From positions 121,142 through 185,141 of the forward strand of contig NZ_JQEY01000006.1 of the NCBI RefSeq assembly GCF_000743715.1: a DNA stretch of 64,000 nt, read 5' to 3'. Under the pieces are notes generated by a model, which saw only the letters and a list, made by a program, of their open reading frames with translations, searched no databases and was not told the origin of the DNA. Both the position numbers and the translations under genes were made by a program. The stretch is from Palleronia rufa (GTDB lineage Bacteria > Pseudomonadota > Alphaproteobacteria > Rhodobacterales > Rhodobacteraceae). This document shows positions 1 through 8,805 of this stretch, piece by piece; positions within the stretch are counted from its first letter, which is position 1, and each line of letters begins with the position of its first letter.

Positions 1-164
1 CCATCGTGCTGCCGGAGGACGCGGGCGGCCACAAGCTCCAGGTGACGGACTGGATGTATCTGACCGAGGCGGGAACCATTCTGAACCGCAGTCAATTTCG
101 CAAGAGCGGCATGCTGGTGGCCGAGCTGATGGCCACGATCCGGAACAATGAGGCGGCGCAATGA
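1..164 (+). CDS. C-terminal end of a DUF3833-like protein (partial)
   Basis: The gene enters from the left edge, and only its last 53 or so codons are visible, ending in TGA at 162-164. The tail contains a D-W-M-Y motif followed by a stretch with N-R and a final basic helix. This resembles the end of DUF3833 proteins, which often sit beside short-chain dehydrogenases in bacterial stress or lipid-modification clusters. The stop overlaps the start of the next gene in an ATGA, so the two are probably co-translated. The family call comes from a short segment and is tentative. Confidence 0.5.
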   Translation, partial: IVLPEDAGGHKLQVTDWMYLTEAGTILNRSQFRKSGMLVAELMATIRNNEAAQ

Positions 165-892
165 GAGACTGGCAAGGCAAGCGGTACTGGATCGTCGGAG
201 CGTCCGAGGGGCTGGGCCGCGCGGTGGCGACCAAGGTGAGCCGGGCGGGCGCGCGGGTGCTGCTTTCGGCCCGGAGCGAGGACCGGCTGACGGAACTGGC
301 GAACGAGCTCACCGGACCGGCCGAGGTGGTGCCCTGCGATGTCTCCGATGCCGACAGCGTTGCCCGCGCCGCCGAGGCGGTGGGCGATATCGACGGGCTC
401 ATCTATCTGGCCGGGGTCTACTGGCCCCAGCCCGCCACCGAATGGTCCCCCGAAGAGGTCACGGCCATGGCCGACATCAACTTCACCGGGGTCTGCCGCG
501 TGCTGGGCCATGTCGTGCCGAAGATGGTCGCCCGCGACGCGGGGCATATCGTGCTGACCGGATCCCTTTCCGGGTTCCGGGGCCTGCCGAAGTCCATCGG
601 CTATGCGGCGTCGAAGGCCGGGGTCATGGTCTTGGCCGAGGGGATGCACGCCGACCTCAAGAACACGGGCGTCAAGGTTCAGCTGGTCAATCCGGGTTTC
701 GTCCGCACCCGCCTGACCGAGAAGAACGACTTCAAGATGCCGCAGATCATGGAGCCGGAAGCCGCCGCGCGAGAGGTGTTCGAGCATATTTCCGGAGACG
801 GGTTCGCGCGGAACTTCCCAACCGGCCTTGCGACCGCGTTGCGGGGGATGAACCTCTTGCCCGACGCGCTCTATTTCCGGATCGTGTCCTGA
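161..892 (+). CDS. short-chain dehydrogenase/reductase
   Basis: This is a 243-residue classical SDR oxidoreductase. The nucleotide-binding glycine motif G-A-S-E-G-L-G is at residues 13-19, the catalytic Ser is near 135 and the Y-x-x-x-K pair is at Tyr148/Lys152. The length is typical of the family. The start overlaps the stop of the preceding DUF3833-like gene by four bases, which suggests one operon. The substrate cannot be assigned from sequence. Similar SDRs occur in clusters linked to membrane-lipid modification and singlet-oxygen response, but no other member of such a cluster is visible here. Confidence 0.85.
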   Translation: MRDWQGKRYWIVGASEGLGRAVATKVSRAGARVLLSARSEDRLTELANELTGPAEVVPCDVSDADSVARAAEAVGDIDGLIYLAGVYWPQPATEWSPEEVTAMADINFTGVCRVLGHVVPKMVARDAGHIVLTGSLSGFRGLPKSIGYAASKAGVMVLAEGMHADLKNTGVKVQLVNPGFVRTRLTEKNDFKMPQIMEPEAAAREVFEHISGDGFARNFPTGLATALRGMNLLPDALYFRIVS

Positions 893-896
893 CGGA

Positions 897-2039
897 TCAG
901 GCCAGCCGGTCCACGACCTGCAAGTATTGCGCCAGCGCTGCGATCTCCGACAGGAACCGCGCGACCAGCGGGGGATCGTTCGTGGCGGCATGGAGGCCCG
1001 GCGCAATGTCGCCGCCGATCACGGCCTCTACCGCCAGCGCCACCGGGACGGAAACCAGCCGCGCCATGGCACTGCCCCGCGCGTCCCCACTGGCGTCGAG
1101 CACGAAGGTCCGGTGCCAGACATCCGCTCCGTCCCGAGCCGCGCGCAGATCGACCACCAGCACCACGCGGTCGGCCTCATCGGGCCCATAGGCGTTCTCG
1201 GCCCAGAGGCGGTCCGACATGTCGCTGAGGCCGGCGTCGCCCTCCGGGCCGTCGAGGGCCTCGATCTTGCCGAACACATGCGTCCAGGCCTTGGCCCAGC
1301 CGTCCAGGCGCAGTGTGCCGCGCACGAAGTCGCGCAGGTCCCAGGACGGGTCGATCCCGTATTGCGCCACGAACGGCAGGCTGTCGCGATTGGGATAGAC
1401 CTCGAACCGCTCGCGACGGGGGAGGGGGGCCTCAAAGGTCGAAAGAGCCTCCCAGGGCCGTGCCGCCTCCAGGATCCGGCCGTCGGAGAGCGAGCGCGAA
1501 GGCGTGCGCAGGGCCTTCAGAACCCCCAGCGGCGACCATGAGAACTTGTATCGGAACGGGTTGGAAATGCGGGGGATGCCGCCGCAATAGCTCAGGAAAT
1601 GCAGCTGGTTGGCCGGATCGAACGCGTCGCTGCCGCGATACTCTGCCAGCAGGCCGTGGGCCATCAGATGGTCTATGCCGGGATCGAGGCCGATCTCGTT
1701 CACCAGGGCCACCCCTTCGGCGCGGGCCGGCCCGGCCAGCGCGCGCATCTCCGGGGCGGTGTAGCTCGATGACACGAAGTTCGCGCCCGCCGCGATGGCC
1801 GCGCGCGCCAGCGGAACGTGCCAATCCGCGGGCAGCATGGACACCACCACGTCGCCGGGCGCCAGGATTGCGGCCAGCGCGTCCGCGTCGAAGACGCGGA
1901 TCCGGTCGGTCAGATCGCCCACCGCCGCCTCCGCCTTGCCCGGAGAGCGGTTCCAAACCTGCACATCGTGACCCGCCCCGATCAGCCGCCGAAGGCCGGG
2001 GATCGCCGACAGGCCCGTTCCGCACCAGTGGATGGTCAT
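897..2039 (-). CDS. saccharopine dehydrogenase family protein (Lys9-like)
   Basis: About 380 residues with an N-terminal Rossmann fold. The motifs E-I-G-L-D-P-G-I-D-H and S-Y-C-G-G are hallmarks of saccharopine reductase / saccharopine dehydrogenase (L-glutamate-forming) enzymes, which interconvert saccharopine with glutamate and aminoadipate semialdehyde. I chose the internal ATG at 2039 because the protein then starts right at the nucleotide-binding fold; a longer frame upstream adds an unlikely basic leader. It lies 52 nt downstream of a Lys1-like gene on the same strand. Together they would cover both saccharopine half-reactions, probably in lysine catabolism. Confidence 0.82.
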   Translation of the reverse strand: MTIHWCGTGLSAIPGLRRLIGAGHDVQVWNRSPGKAEAAVGDLTDRIRVFDADALAAILAPGDVVVSMLPADWHVPLARAAIAAGANFVSSSYTAPEMRALAGPARAEGVALVNEIGLDPGIDHLMAHGLLAEYRGSDAFDPANQLHFLSYCGGIPRISNPFRYKFSWSPLGVLKALRTPSRSLSDGRILEAARPWEALSTFEAPLPRRERFEVYPNRDSLPFVAQYGIDPSWDLRDFVRGTLRLDGWAKAWTHVFGKIEALDGPEGDAGLSDMSDRLWAENAYGPDEADRVVLVVDLRAARDGADVWHRTFVLDASGDARGSAMARLVSVPVALAVEAVIGGDIAPGLHAATNDPPLVARFLSEIAALAQYLQVVDRLA

Positions 2040-2091
2040 CGCCCGCCCCGTTTTGCTCCGGCATCGACCTACGACAGCCCGCCGCCTTCGG

Positions 2092-3147
2092 TCAATCGCG
2101 GGGCAGGTGCGCCTCAAAGGTTTCGCGGGCGCGGCCCCAGATCCCCTCGTCCATCCGGTCCAGGGTCAACAGATGCGGCAGCAGTTGTCCGGCGAAGTCG
2201 CGGGAGGATTCGACCGGCAGCAGGGCCGGCAGGTTGTCGATGGCCATGACGTCGAGAGGCGGCGCGTCGCGGACCCGCCGCACCGGCGCGTCCCAGCCGG
2301 TGGTCCGGTCATAGACCCGGACCGGGTTGAAATCGGAGCCCGGGTCGCAGGCGATGTCCCCGATCACCCCCAGCGCGCGGGGTCGGGCGGCGGCATCGTC
2401 GTCCACGAAGACCGGCGTCCCCGGACCGGCCAGGATGCAGTTGAGGAACAGCCCGTGCTCCAGGATCCCGGGAAACGGCCCGCCATGAGCCGTCTCCGCC
2501 ACGTCCCATCCGGTCACGGAAACGTCCAGCCGGTCGCAGAGATCGCGCGCGCCGTGCCCGACGCGTCCCAGGGCGCCGATCACAAGCGCATCGGGCCGCG
2601 TCACGGCATCGCGGTCCAGAGCGTGCCGCACCATGGCCAGCAGCGCGTCCGCCGAGGCGCTGACGCCGACCGGCGGGCAGATCCCGCCCGCCTTCTGCGC
2701 CCCCCAGGCCAGGACCGACACGGCGGCCCCGGCGAAGCCGGCCCAGTAGCCGAACGCCGCAACCCGCCGCCCGTCCGTGCCCGTCAGATATTCGAGGTCG
2801 TAGAGCGCGCCGCCGCCGGCGCCGAAGCGCCGCAACAGCCGCGCGCCGTCCTGCTGCCCTTTGTAGGCATGGCCGAACATGATGTGCCGGTGGCGCAGGG
2901 GCGTGCCGTCGTCCGGCAGTTCCTTCAGCCCGAACACGATGGCCGGGGTCGGCGCGTCGCGCCAGGCGCCCTCTGCCGCGTCCTCTGCCCCGGCCTCAAG
3001 GTAGGGTGCATGGGGCAGGGCGCGCTGGCGGCTCCGCTCGACCGTCACCCGGAAGCCCGCGGCGCATAGATCCCGCACGCCGTCGGGGGTCAATCCGGCC
3101 CTGGCCTCGTTCGGGCGGCTCTCGGCGCGGATCCACAGATGGGTCAT
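2092..3147 (-). CDS. saccharopine dehydrogenase (NAD+, L-lysine-forming), Lys1-like
   Basis: A 351-residue protein of the alanine dehydrogenase/PNT superfamily. The N-terminal E-S-R-P-N-E-A-R-A-G-L-T-P segment and the F-G-H-A-Y-K-G-Q motif are diagnostic of Lys1-type saccharopine dehydrogenase, which couples lysine, 2-oxoglutarate and NAD(H) to saccharopine. It is followed by the Lys9-like gene on the same strand and lies 9 nt downstream of a phosphatase gene. Bacteria mostly make lysine by the diaminopimelate route, and dapF is present in this window, so a degradative role is the likelier reading. The direction of flux is inferred. Confidence 0.88.
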   Translation of the reverse strand: MTHLWIRAESRPNEARAGLTPDGVRDLCAAGFRVTVERSRQRALPHAPYLEAGAEDAAEGAWRDAPTPAIVFGLKELPDDGTPLRHRHIMFGHAYKGQQDGARLLRRFGAGGGALYDLEYLTGTDGRRVAAFGYWAGFAGAAVSVLAWGAQKAGGICPPVGVSASADALLAMVRHALDRDAVTRPDALVIGALGRVGHGARDLCDRLDVSVTGWDVAETAHGGPFPGILEHGLFLNCILAGPGTPVFVDDDAAARPRALGVIGDIACDPGSDFNPVRVYDRTTGWDAPVRRVRDAPPLDVMAIDNLPALLPVESSRDFAGQLLPHLLTLDRMDEGIWGRARETFEAHLPRD

Positions 3148-3156
3148 GGTCCGGCC

Positions 3157-3798
3157 TCAGTAGTGGGTGCGCGCGTCGCGCCGGTCCGTCCCGTCGAGAT
3201 GCGGCACCGCGTTGAACCCGGACAGGATCATCGCCCCGCGACGGATGCGGAACCGGTGGACGGATGTGTTCAGGATCGGCAGAAGCACCTGGCTCAGCCG
3301 CTCCATGTCCAGCCCCAGCACGTGGCGCAGGGCCATGCCGATGACCCCGCCGGAGGTTACGCAGAGCACGCGGTGTCCCTCTTCGGCGGCATCCTCCAGC
3401 ACGGCCGTCACGCGGGTCTCGAAGGCGGCGAAGCTTTCGTCCCCCTGGATCTCTGCGGCGTACCAGGCGCGCATGACCTTGGGCAGATGGTCCGGAAATC
3501 CGTCCTGGCCGGGCATCGGCACGTTGTGGCGGTCCTCTAGCGCGGCGCCGAGATTGAAATAGTCCATCTCGTTCAGACGCGGATCCGGCGTGGCCGCGAC
3601 GCCCATCGCCTCGGCCGTTTCCCGGTGGCGGCGCAGGGTGCCGCAGAGCACGGCGTCGAACGGGGCCTCGGACGACCGGACCCAGTCGCCCAGCCATTCC
3701 GCCTGACGCCGGCCCAGCTGGCTCAGCCGGTCGTAGTCCTCTTCGTTGGTCGCGGTGCTGTTGGCCTGCCCGTGACGCACCAGGACGATCTCGCCCAT
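3157..3798 (-). CDS. histidine phosphatase family protein
   Basis: About 213 residues with the R-H-G phosphohistidine motif at residues 8-10 and later conserved Arg and His typical of the phosphoglycerate-mutase-like superfamily. The start at 3798 places the catalytic strand at the extreme N-terminus, as in family members; the upstream extension of the frame has no support. It is 9 nt upstream of the Lys1-like gene and probably shares its transcript. The substrate is unknown, since the family includes phosphatases for small metabolites and proteins. Confidence 0.82.
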   Translation of the reverse strand: MGEIVLVRHGQANSTATNEEDYDRLSQLGRRQAEWLGDWVRSSEAPFDAVLCGTLRRHRETAEAMGVAATPDPRLNEMDYFNLGAALEDRHNVPMPGQDGFPDHLPKVMRAWYAAEIQGDESFAAFETRVTAVLEDAAEEGHRVLCVTSGGVIGMALRHVLGLDMERLSQVLLPILNTSVHRFRIRRGAMILSGFNAVPHLDGTDRRDARTHY

Positions 3799-3953
3799 GC
3801 GGTTCTCCCCGTTTCCGATCCGCTTTGCCGTAGTGCCTTGGGCGCGCGGGCGCAAACGCTCCGCGTCTTGACCGGTCGTGAAAATCGGTCAGTGTGGACC
3901 GACAAACCGCCGCAGGGCGGATCGGCCGGCAAACGGTCTGGGGAGGATCGGAC

Positions 3954-5915
3954 GTGAGCGAGACAGCGGTCTCAATTCCTGCGCTGCTGGCGCGGAACGT
4001 GGCGCATTTCGGCGCCCGGACGGCCTATCGCGAGAAGGAATTCGGAATCTGGCAAAGCTGGACCTGGGCCGAGACCGCGGATGAGATCGAAGCGCTGGCG
4101 CTGGGGCTGCTGGACCTGGGCCTGGCGCAGGGCGAGCATGTGGTCATCTCCGGGCGGAACCGCCCGGCGCTCTACTGGTCCATGGTCGCCGTCCAGGCCG
4201 CCGGCGGCATCCCTGTGCCGATCTACCAGGACGCCGCGGTGGAAGAGATCGGCTATCAGCTGGACCATTCGCAGGCGGTGTTCGCCATCGCCGGAGATCA
4301 GGAGCAGGTGGACAAGCTCACGGAGGCGTCGGCGGGCACGGAGGGGCTGCGCCGGACCGTCTATCTCGATGCCCGGGGCCTTCGGAAATACGATCATGCG
4401 CGGCTGGTTGCCTACCGCGACCTTCAGCAGGCGGGGCGTGATGCCAAGGACCGGTTGGGGCCCGAGCTGGAGCGTCGGCGCGGAGCCGCGGCATACGACG
4501 ACACCTGCATCATGCTCTATACCTCCGGCACCACGGGGCGTCCCAAAGGCGTGGTGCTGTCGAACCGTAACGTCATAGAGACAGCCAAGGCGTCCTGCGA
4601 CTTCGACCGCCTGACCGAGCGGGAGGAGATCCTGGCCTACCTGCCGATGGCCTGGGTCGGCGACTACATCTTCAGCATCGGGCAGGCCTACTGGTCCGGG
4701 TTCTGCGTGAACTGTCCCGAAAGCCCCGACACGTTGCAGGCCGACCTGCGCGAGATCGGGCCGACCTATTATTTCGCCCCGCCCCGCGTGTTCGAGACTC
4801 AGCTGACCACGGTGATGATCCGCATGGAGGATGCCGGCCGGCTGAAGCGGGGGATCTTTCACCACTTCATGGACCACGCCCAGAAGGTCGGCCCCAGGAT
4901 CCTGGACGGTGAGCCGGTCGCCATGACGGACCGGCTGAAATACCGACTGGGAGAACTGCTGGTTTACGGACCCTTGAAGAACACCATGGGCTTTTCGCGG
5001 ATCCGCGTGGGCTACACCGCAGGTGAGGCCATCGGCCCGGAGATCTTCGATTTCTACCGCGGGCTCGGGATCAATCTCAAACAGCTCTACGGCCAGACGG
5101 AGGCGACGGTGTTCATCACCCAGCAGCCCGACAACCAGGTCCGGTCGGACACCGTGGGCGTCCCGTCGCCGGGGGTGGAGATCCGGATTTCCGAGGCGGG
5201 AGAGGTCTATTATCGCTCTCCGGGCGTGTTCGTGGAGTATTTCCGCAACCCCGAGTCGACCGCCGACACCAAGGATGCCGATGGCTGGGTCGCCACAGGC
5301 GACGCCGGCTTCATCGAGGACTCGACCGGCCACCTTCGGATCATCGACCGCGCCAAGGACGTGGGCAAGCTGGCGGGCGGCGGGATGTTCGCGCCCAAAT
5401 ACGTCGAGAACAAGCTCAAGTTCTTCCCCAACATCCTGGAGGCGGTGGTGTTCGGCGCCGGCCGCGAGCGCTGCATGGCGTTCCTCAACATCGACCTGAA
5501 CGCCGTCGGAAACTGGGCCGAGCGCAACAACCTGTCCTATTCCTCCTACCAGGAGCTCAGCCAGCATCCCCGCGTGCTGGAGATGCTGCGCGAGCACGTG
5601 GCCGAGGTGAACGAGAGCGTGGCGCAGGACGACATGCTGTCGGGCTGCCAGGTCCATCGGTTCTGCGTGCTGCACAAGCAGCTCGACGCCGACGACGGCG
5701 AGCTGACCCGCACCCAGAAGGTCCGGCGCAAGGTCATCGGCGAGAAGTTCGAGGACCTGGTCAAGGCGCTCTACGCCGGCAAGGACGAGATCTACACCGA
5801 GACCGAGGTCACCTACGAGGACGGCCGCAAGGGATCCATCAAGGCGACGCTCAAGATCCAGGACGCCAAGGTCTTTCCGGTCAGGGACGCCGAGCAGCGG
5901 GAGGCGGCGGAATGA
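3954..5915 (+). CDS. AMP-dependent long-chain acyl-CoA synthetase
   Basis: A 653-residue adenylate-forming enzyme. The AMP-binding P-loop Y-T-S-G-T-T-G-R-P-K-G begins at about residue 189, with a downstream Y-G-Q-T-E motif and the G-D-A-G-F hinge region. It activates a carboxylic acid to acyl-AMP and then acyl-CoA. I chose the GTG at 3954 because a GGGAGG ribosome site sits seven bases upstream at 3941-3946. It opens a locus that also holds a LivGHMKF-type ABC importer and a second CoA ligase, so the imported substrate is probably activated on entry. Length and motifs fit long-chain fatty acid ligases, but aromatic acids are possible. Confidence 0.88.
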   Translation: MSETAVSIPALLARNVAHFGARTAYREKEFGIWQSWTWAETADEIEALALGLLDLGLAQGEHVVISGRNRPALYWSMVAVQAAGGIPVPIYQDAAVEEIGYQLDHSQAVFAIAGDQEQVDKLTEASAGTEGLRRTVYLDARGLRKYDHARLVAYRDLQQAGRDAKDRLGPELERRRGAAAYDDTCIMLYTSGTTGRPKGVVLSNRNVIETAKASCDFDRLTEREEILAYLPMAWVGDYIFSIGQAYWSGFCVNCPESPDTLQADLREIGPTYYFAPPRVFETQLTTVMIRMEDAGRLKRGIFHHFMDHAQKVGPRILDGEPVAMTDRLKYRLGELLVYGPLKNTMGFSRIRVGYTAGEAIGPEIFDFYRGLGINLKQLYGQTEATVFITQQPDNQVRSDTVGVPSPGVEIRISEAGEVYYRSPGVFVEYFRNPESTADTKDADGWVATGDAGFIEDSTGHLRIIDRAKDVGKLAGGGMFAPKYVENKLKFFPNILEAVVFGAGRERCMAFLNIDLNAVGNWAERNNLSYSSYQELSQHPRVLEMLREHVAEVNESVAQDDMLSGCQVHRFCVLHKQLDADDGELTRTQKVRRKVIGEKFEDLVKALYAGKDEIYTETEVTYEDGRKGSIKATLKIQDAKVFPVRDAEQREAAE

Positions 5916-6325
5916 TTGGCTCTTCTGAACTCTCCGGGTCCCAACTTGATCGCCTGATCGAGCTAAGTGCCGCCCTCCTAAGCCCCATCGTTGCAATGTT
6001 TGCGCTTATTCTTGCCATTCAATCGTTCCGCTTGGCCAGGGCTAAGCGAAAAGATGACCTTTTTCAGCAACGGTATGAGTTCTATTCGGAGCTAGAAACG
6101 TGGTGGCTTTCTACTGGAAATGCGGCTGACGGTCCAAAGACACTTGGCGCGGAATGGTACGATCTCCGCGGACCGGCACGCAAGTCTCGCTTCCTATTTG
6201 GGCCGGATATTGAAGAACACATTCTTAGCTTGGAGGATAAGACGCATGACGGCCACCCTTGGGTTGTCGATGAAGCTTTCGAACGCCCATTCTTGAGATA
6301 TCTTGAGTTGAGGGCATCGGCATGA
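5912..6325 (+). CDS. single-pass membrane protein of unknown function, atypical composition
   Basis: A 137-residue protein with one hydrophobic helix near residues 20-42, a basic R-A-K-R-K-D stretch after it and a soluble C-terminal part rich in acidic and aromatic residues. I recognise no catalytic motif. The gene starts inside the ATGA stop of the acyl-CoA synthetase and its own stop overlaps the livG start, again as ATGA. Its base composition is visibly AT-richer than both neighbours, and its codon use differs (many CTT, ATT, GGT, AAG/AAA). This looks like a foreign gene seated exactly between two operon genes. Function unknown. Confidence 0.7.
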   Translation: MIGSSELSGSQLDRLIELSAALLSPIVAMFALILAIQSFRLARAKRKDDLFQQRYEFYSELETWWLSTGNAADGPKTLGAEWYDLRGPARKSRFLFGPDIEEHILSLEDKTHDGHPWVVDEAFERPFLRYLELRASA

Positions 6326-7140
6326 AAGACACCGCCGACAGCTACGTGACCGAGGACGGCCGCACCATAGGGGGGCAGATCCTGGATCTGCGCGGCATCA
6401 CCCTGCGGTTCGGTGGGGTGGAGGCGATCAAGGACATCTCCTTCGACATCCGCGAGGGTGAGATCCGCGCCATCATCGGGCCGAACGGGGCGGGCAAATC
6501 CTCGATGCTCAACGTCATTTCCGGCTTTTACGTCCCGCAGGAGGGTGAGGTCTGGTTCCGGGGGCGGAAGCGTCCGCAGATGAAGCCCTACCAGGTGGCG
6601 CGTGACGGCATTGCACGGACGTTCCAGAACATCGCCCTGTTCGAGGGGATGACGGTGCTCGACAACGTGATGACCGGGCGGCTGAACGACATGACTGCCG
6701 GGATGCTCGCCCAGGCGATCTGGAAGGGCCGCGCCGAGCGCGAGGAAACCGCGAACCGCGAGAAGGTCGAGCAGATCATCGACTTTCTCGAAATCCAGCA
6801 CATCCGCAAGACGCCCGTGGGCCGCCTGCCCTATGGCCTGAAGAAGCGCGTGGAACTGGCCCGTGCGCTGGCGGCCGAACCGGATCTTCTGCTGCTCGAC
6901 GAACCCATGGCCGGCATGAATGTCGAGGAGAAGGAGGACATGAGCCGCTATATCCTCGACGTGAACGACGAGATGGGGACCACCATCGCCCTGATCGAGC
7001 ATGACATGGGCGTGGTCATGGACCTGAGCGACCGTGTCGTGGTGATGGATTACGGCAAGAAGATTGGCGATGGCACCCCGGACGAGGTGCGCAACAACCA
7101 GGCCGTCATCGACGCCTATCTGGGGGTCGCCCATGACTAG
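6322..7140 (+). CDS. livG: branched-chain-type ABC transporter ATP-binding protein (LivG-like)
   Basis: A 272-residue ATPase with Walker A G-P-N-G-A-G-K at residues 53-59, the L-P-Y-G-x-x-K-R-V-E-L-A-R signature that replaces LSGG in LivG proteins, and Walker B L-L-L-L-D-E-P. It powers a hydrophobic-amino-acid-type (HAAT) importer with the LivF-like ATPase at 12524-13375 and the permeases at 7510 and 8806. It overlaps the preceding membrane gene by four bases. The substrate need not be an amino acid: such loci with CoA ligases are thought to import organic acids. Confidence 0.93.
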   Translation: MKDTADSYVTEDGRTIGGQILDLRGITLRFGGVEAIKDISFDIREGEIRAIIGPNGAGKSSMLNVISGFYVPQEGEVWFRGRKRPQMKPYQVARDGIARTFQNIALFEGMTVLDNVMTGRLNDMTAGMLAQAIWKGRAEREETANREKVEQIIDFLEIQHIRKTPVGRLPYGLKKRVELARALAAEPDLLLLDEPMAGMNVEEKEDMSRYILDVNDEMGTTIALIEHDMGVVMDLSDRVVVMDYGKKIGDGTPDEVRNNQAVIDAYLGVAHD

Positions 7141-7509
7141 GCCACCAGAGCGGCCCGCGGCGTCACGGCTCCGGATCGTCGGAGCGCGTGCGGCGGAGGT
7201 GCCGATTGGCGCGGTCGTGTGGGTCGCCGTGGGCGTCGATCGAAACGGCCCCGTCGCCCAAACACAGCCCGTACTTTCCGACCGAGACGGCCGTTGCAGG
7301 GCAGACCTCCTGGCCATCCAAGGCCCGAAGACCGCTGGTGTCCGGTCCTTCTCTGCCCCACCGGATCACGGTCGCGCAACGGCCGTCCCCGCCGGCGACC
7401 CCGTCCGCGCCGGGAGCGGCACGGTTTCCGTCCGCTGCGGCCTTTCTTCCATGCGCTGCGGGCGTAGTCCGATCCGAGCGTCCCACGCCGATCATCAAGG
7501 AGCGGCCTG
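7141..7509. other. 369-nt gap inside the ABC operon, no supported gene
   Basis: The stretch between livG and livH carries no open frame with a convincing start, ribosome site or recognisable motif. It stays GC-rich. Frames run open on both strands, but their translations look like random GC-rich sequence. A gap this long is odd in an operon whose other junctions are short or overlapping. It could be a leader for the permease genes or the remains of a lost gene. I see no clear hairpin terminator or palindrome. Confidence 0.4.
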
Positions 7510-8496
7510 ATGCCGGATCAACTACTCTTCGCGACGGAGGTCGTCCTGAACGGCTTCATGGCAGGGGTGCTCTATGCGCTGGTGGCGCTGGGCTTCGTGC
7601 TGATCTTCAAGGCATCGGGGATCTTCAACTACGCACAGGGGGTCATGGCGCTCTTTGCGGCACTGACGCTGGTGGGGATCATGGACGGTCAGGTTCCGTT
7701 CGCGCCTCTGATCAACGCGGTCTTCGGCACGAACATCCACGGTTTCGGCTGGACGGTCCCGGCACTCGCGGCGATTCTAATCACCATGGTCGTCATGGTG
7801 ATTTTCGCGATCGTCGTGAACTGGCTGGTGCTGCGGCATCTGGTCAACCAGGACCCGATCATCTTGTTCATGGCGACCATCGGCCTTGCCTATTTCCTGG
7901 AAGGTCTGGGCGACATGATGTGGGGTTCCGAGATCAAGACGCTCGATGTCGGCCTGCCCCAGGGGCTGAACAGCTGGATCGACGAGGCGACGTTCAATAT
8001 CTTCGGCTATGGCTTCTACATCGACAACCTGGACATCTCGGCCGCGATCATCGCCGCGATCCTGGTGACCGGGCTGGTCGCGTTCTCGCAATACACCAAG
8101 CAGGGGCGCGCGCTCCGGGCCGTGGCGGACGACCATCAGGCGGCGCTGTCGGTGGGGATATCGCTCAACTTCATCTGGGTCTTGACGTGGTCCATCGCCG
8201 GCTTCGTGGCGCTGGTCGCCGGCGTCATGTGGGGGGCGAAGTCCGGGGTGCAGTTCTCGTTGAGCCTGATTGCGCTCAAGGCTCTGCCGGTGCTCATGCT
8301 GGGCGGGTTCACGTCGATCCCGGGCGCGATCGTCGGCGGCCTGATCATCGGCGTGGGGGAGAAACTCTTCGAGTTTCTTGTGGGGCCGCTGGTGGGCGGC
8401 GCGACGGAAAACTGGTTCGCCTATGTGCTGGCGCTGATCTTTCTGGTGTTCCGCCCCCAGGGGCTGTTCGGCGAGAAGATCATCGAACGGGTGTAG
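7510..8496 (+). CDS. livH: branched-chain-type ABC permease (LivH-like)
   Basis: A 328-residue integral membrane protein with about eight hydrophobic segments. It has the LivH features of an early Y-A-L-V-A-L-G-F motif and the G-R-A-L-R-A-V-A-D-D-x-x-A-A cytoplasmic loop that contacts the ATPase. A purine-rich AAGGAG ribosome site lies just upstream of the ATG. It forms the membrane channel with the LivM-like subunit encoded 310 nt downstream. Confidence 0.92.
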   Translation: MPDQLLFATEVVLNGFMAGVLYALVALGFVLIFKASGIFNYAQGVMALFAALTLVGIMDGQVPFAPLINAVFGTNIHGFGWTVPALAAILITMVVMVIFAIVVNWLVLRHLVNQDPIILFMATIGLAYFLEGLGDMMWGSEIKTLDVGLPQGLNSWIDEATFNIFGYGFYIDNLDISAAIIAAILVTGLVAFSQYTKQGRALRAVADDHQAALSVGISLNFIWVLTWSIAGFVALVAGVMWGAKSGVQFSLSLIALKALPVLMLGGFTSIPGAIVGGLIIGVGEKLFEFLVGPLVGGATENWFAYVLALIFLVFRPQGLFGEKIIERV

Positions 8497-8529
8497 CGAT
8501 CATTCGGCGAACGATCGTGCCTTCGGCGG

Positions 8530-8790
8530 ATGGGCATGGACAAGGGTGATGCAGGGCAGAACGGTTGGCAAGGCAGCGGCGGCGGGGCGGCGGAGGTGAG
8601 GATCGTCAGCCAGACCTTGAGCCTTATCGGGATGCTCGCCATCGCGGTGGTGATCGCGGTCGTGGCGCGCGGCATCGGGGCGGGCGGCGTGCCCTGGCTC
8701 AGGGTCGTCGCGGTACTCGCCCTGGCCGGCCTGTGCTTCTGGGCCGCGGGCCGGGTGCGGCGGGCCGACGACGGCGACGCGGACGGATGA
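8530..8790 (+). CDS. small two-helix membrane protein of unknown function
   Basis: An 86-residue reading frame between the two permease genes. After a polar, glycine-rich N-terminus, two hydrophobic segments lie at about residues 28-48 and 54-72, followed by a charged tail. It lies on the same strand as the operon and ends 15 nt before livM. Alternative starts are the ATGs at 8530 and 8536. Family unknown; its position suggests an accessory subunit, but the frame could be fortuitous in GC-rich DNA. Confidence 0.5.
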   Translation: MGMDKGDAGQNGWQGSGGGAAEVRIVSQTLSLIGMLAIAVVIAVVARGIGAGGVPWLRVVAVLALAGLCFWAAGRVRRADDGDADG

Positions 8791-8805
8791 GAGAGAGGAC
8801 GACAG

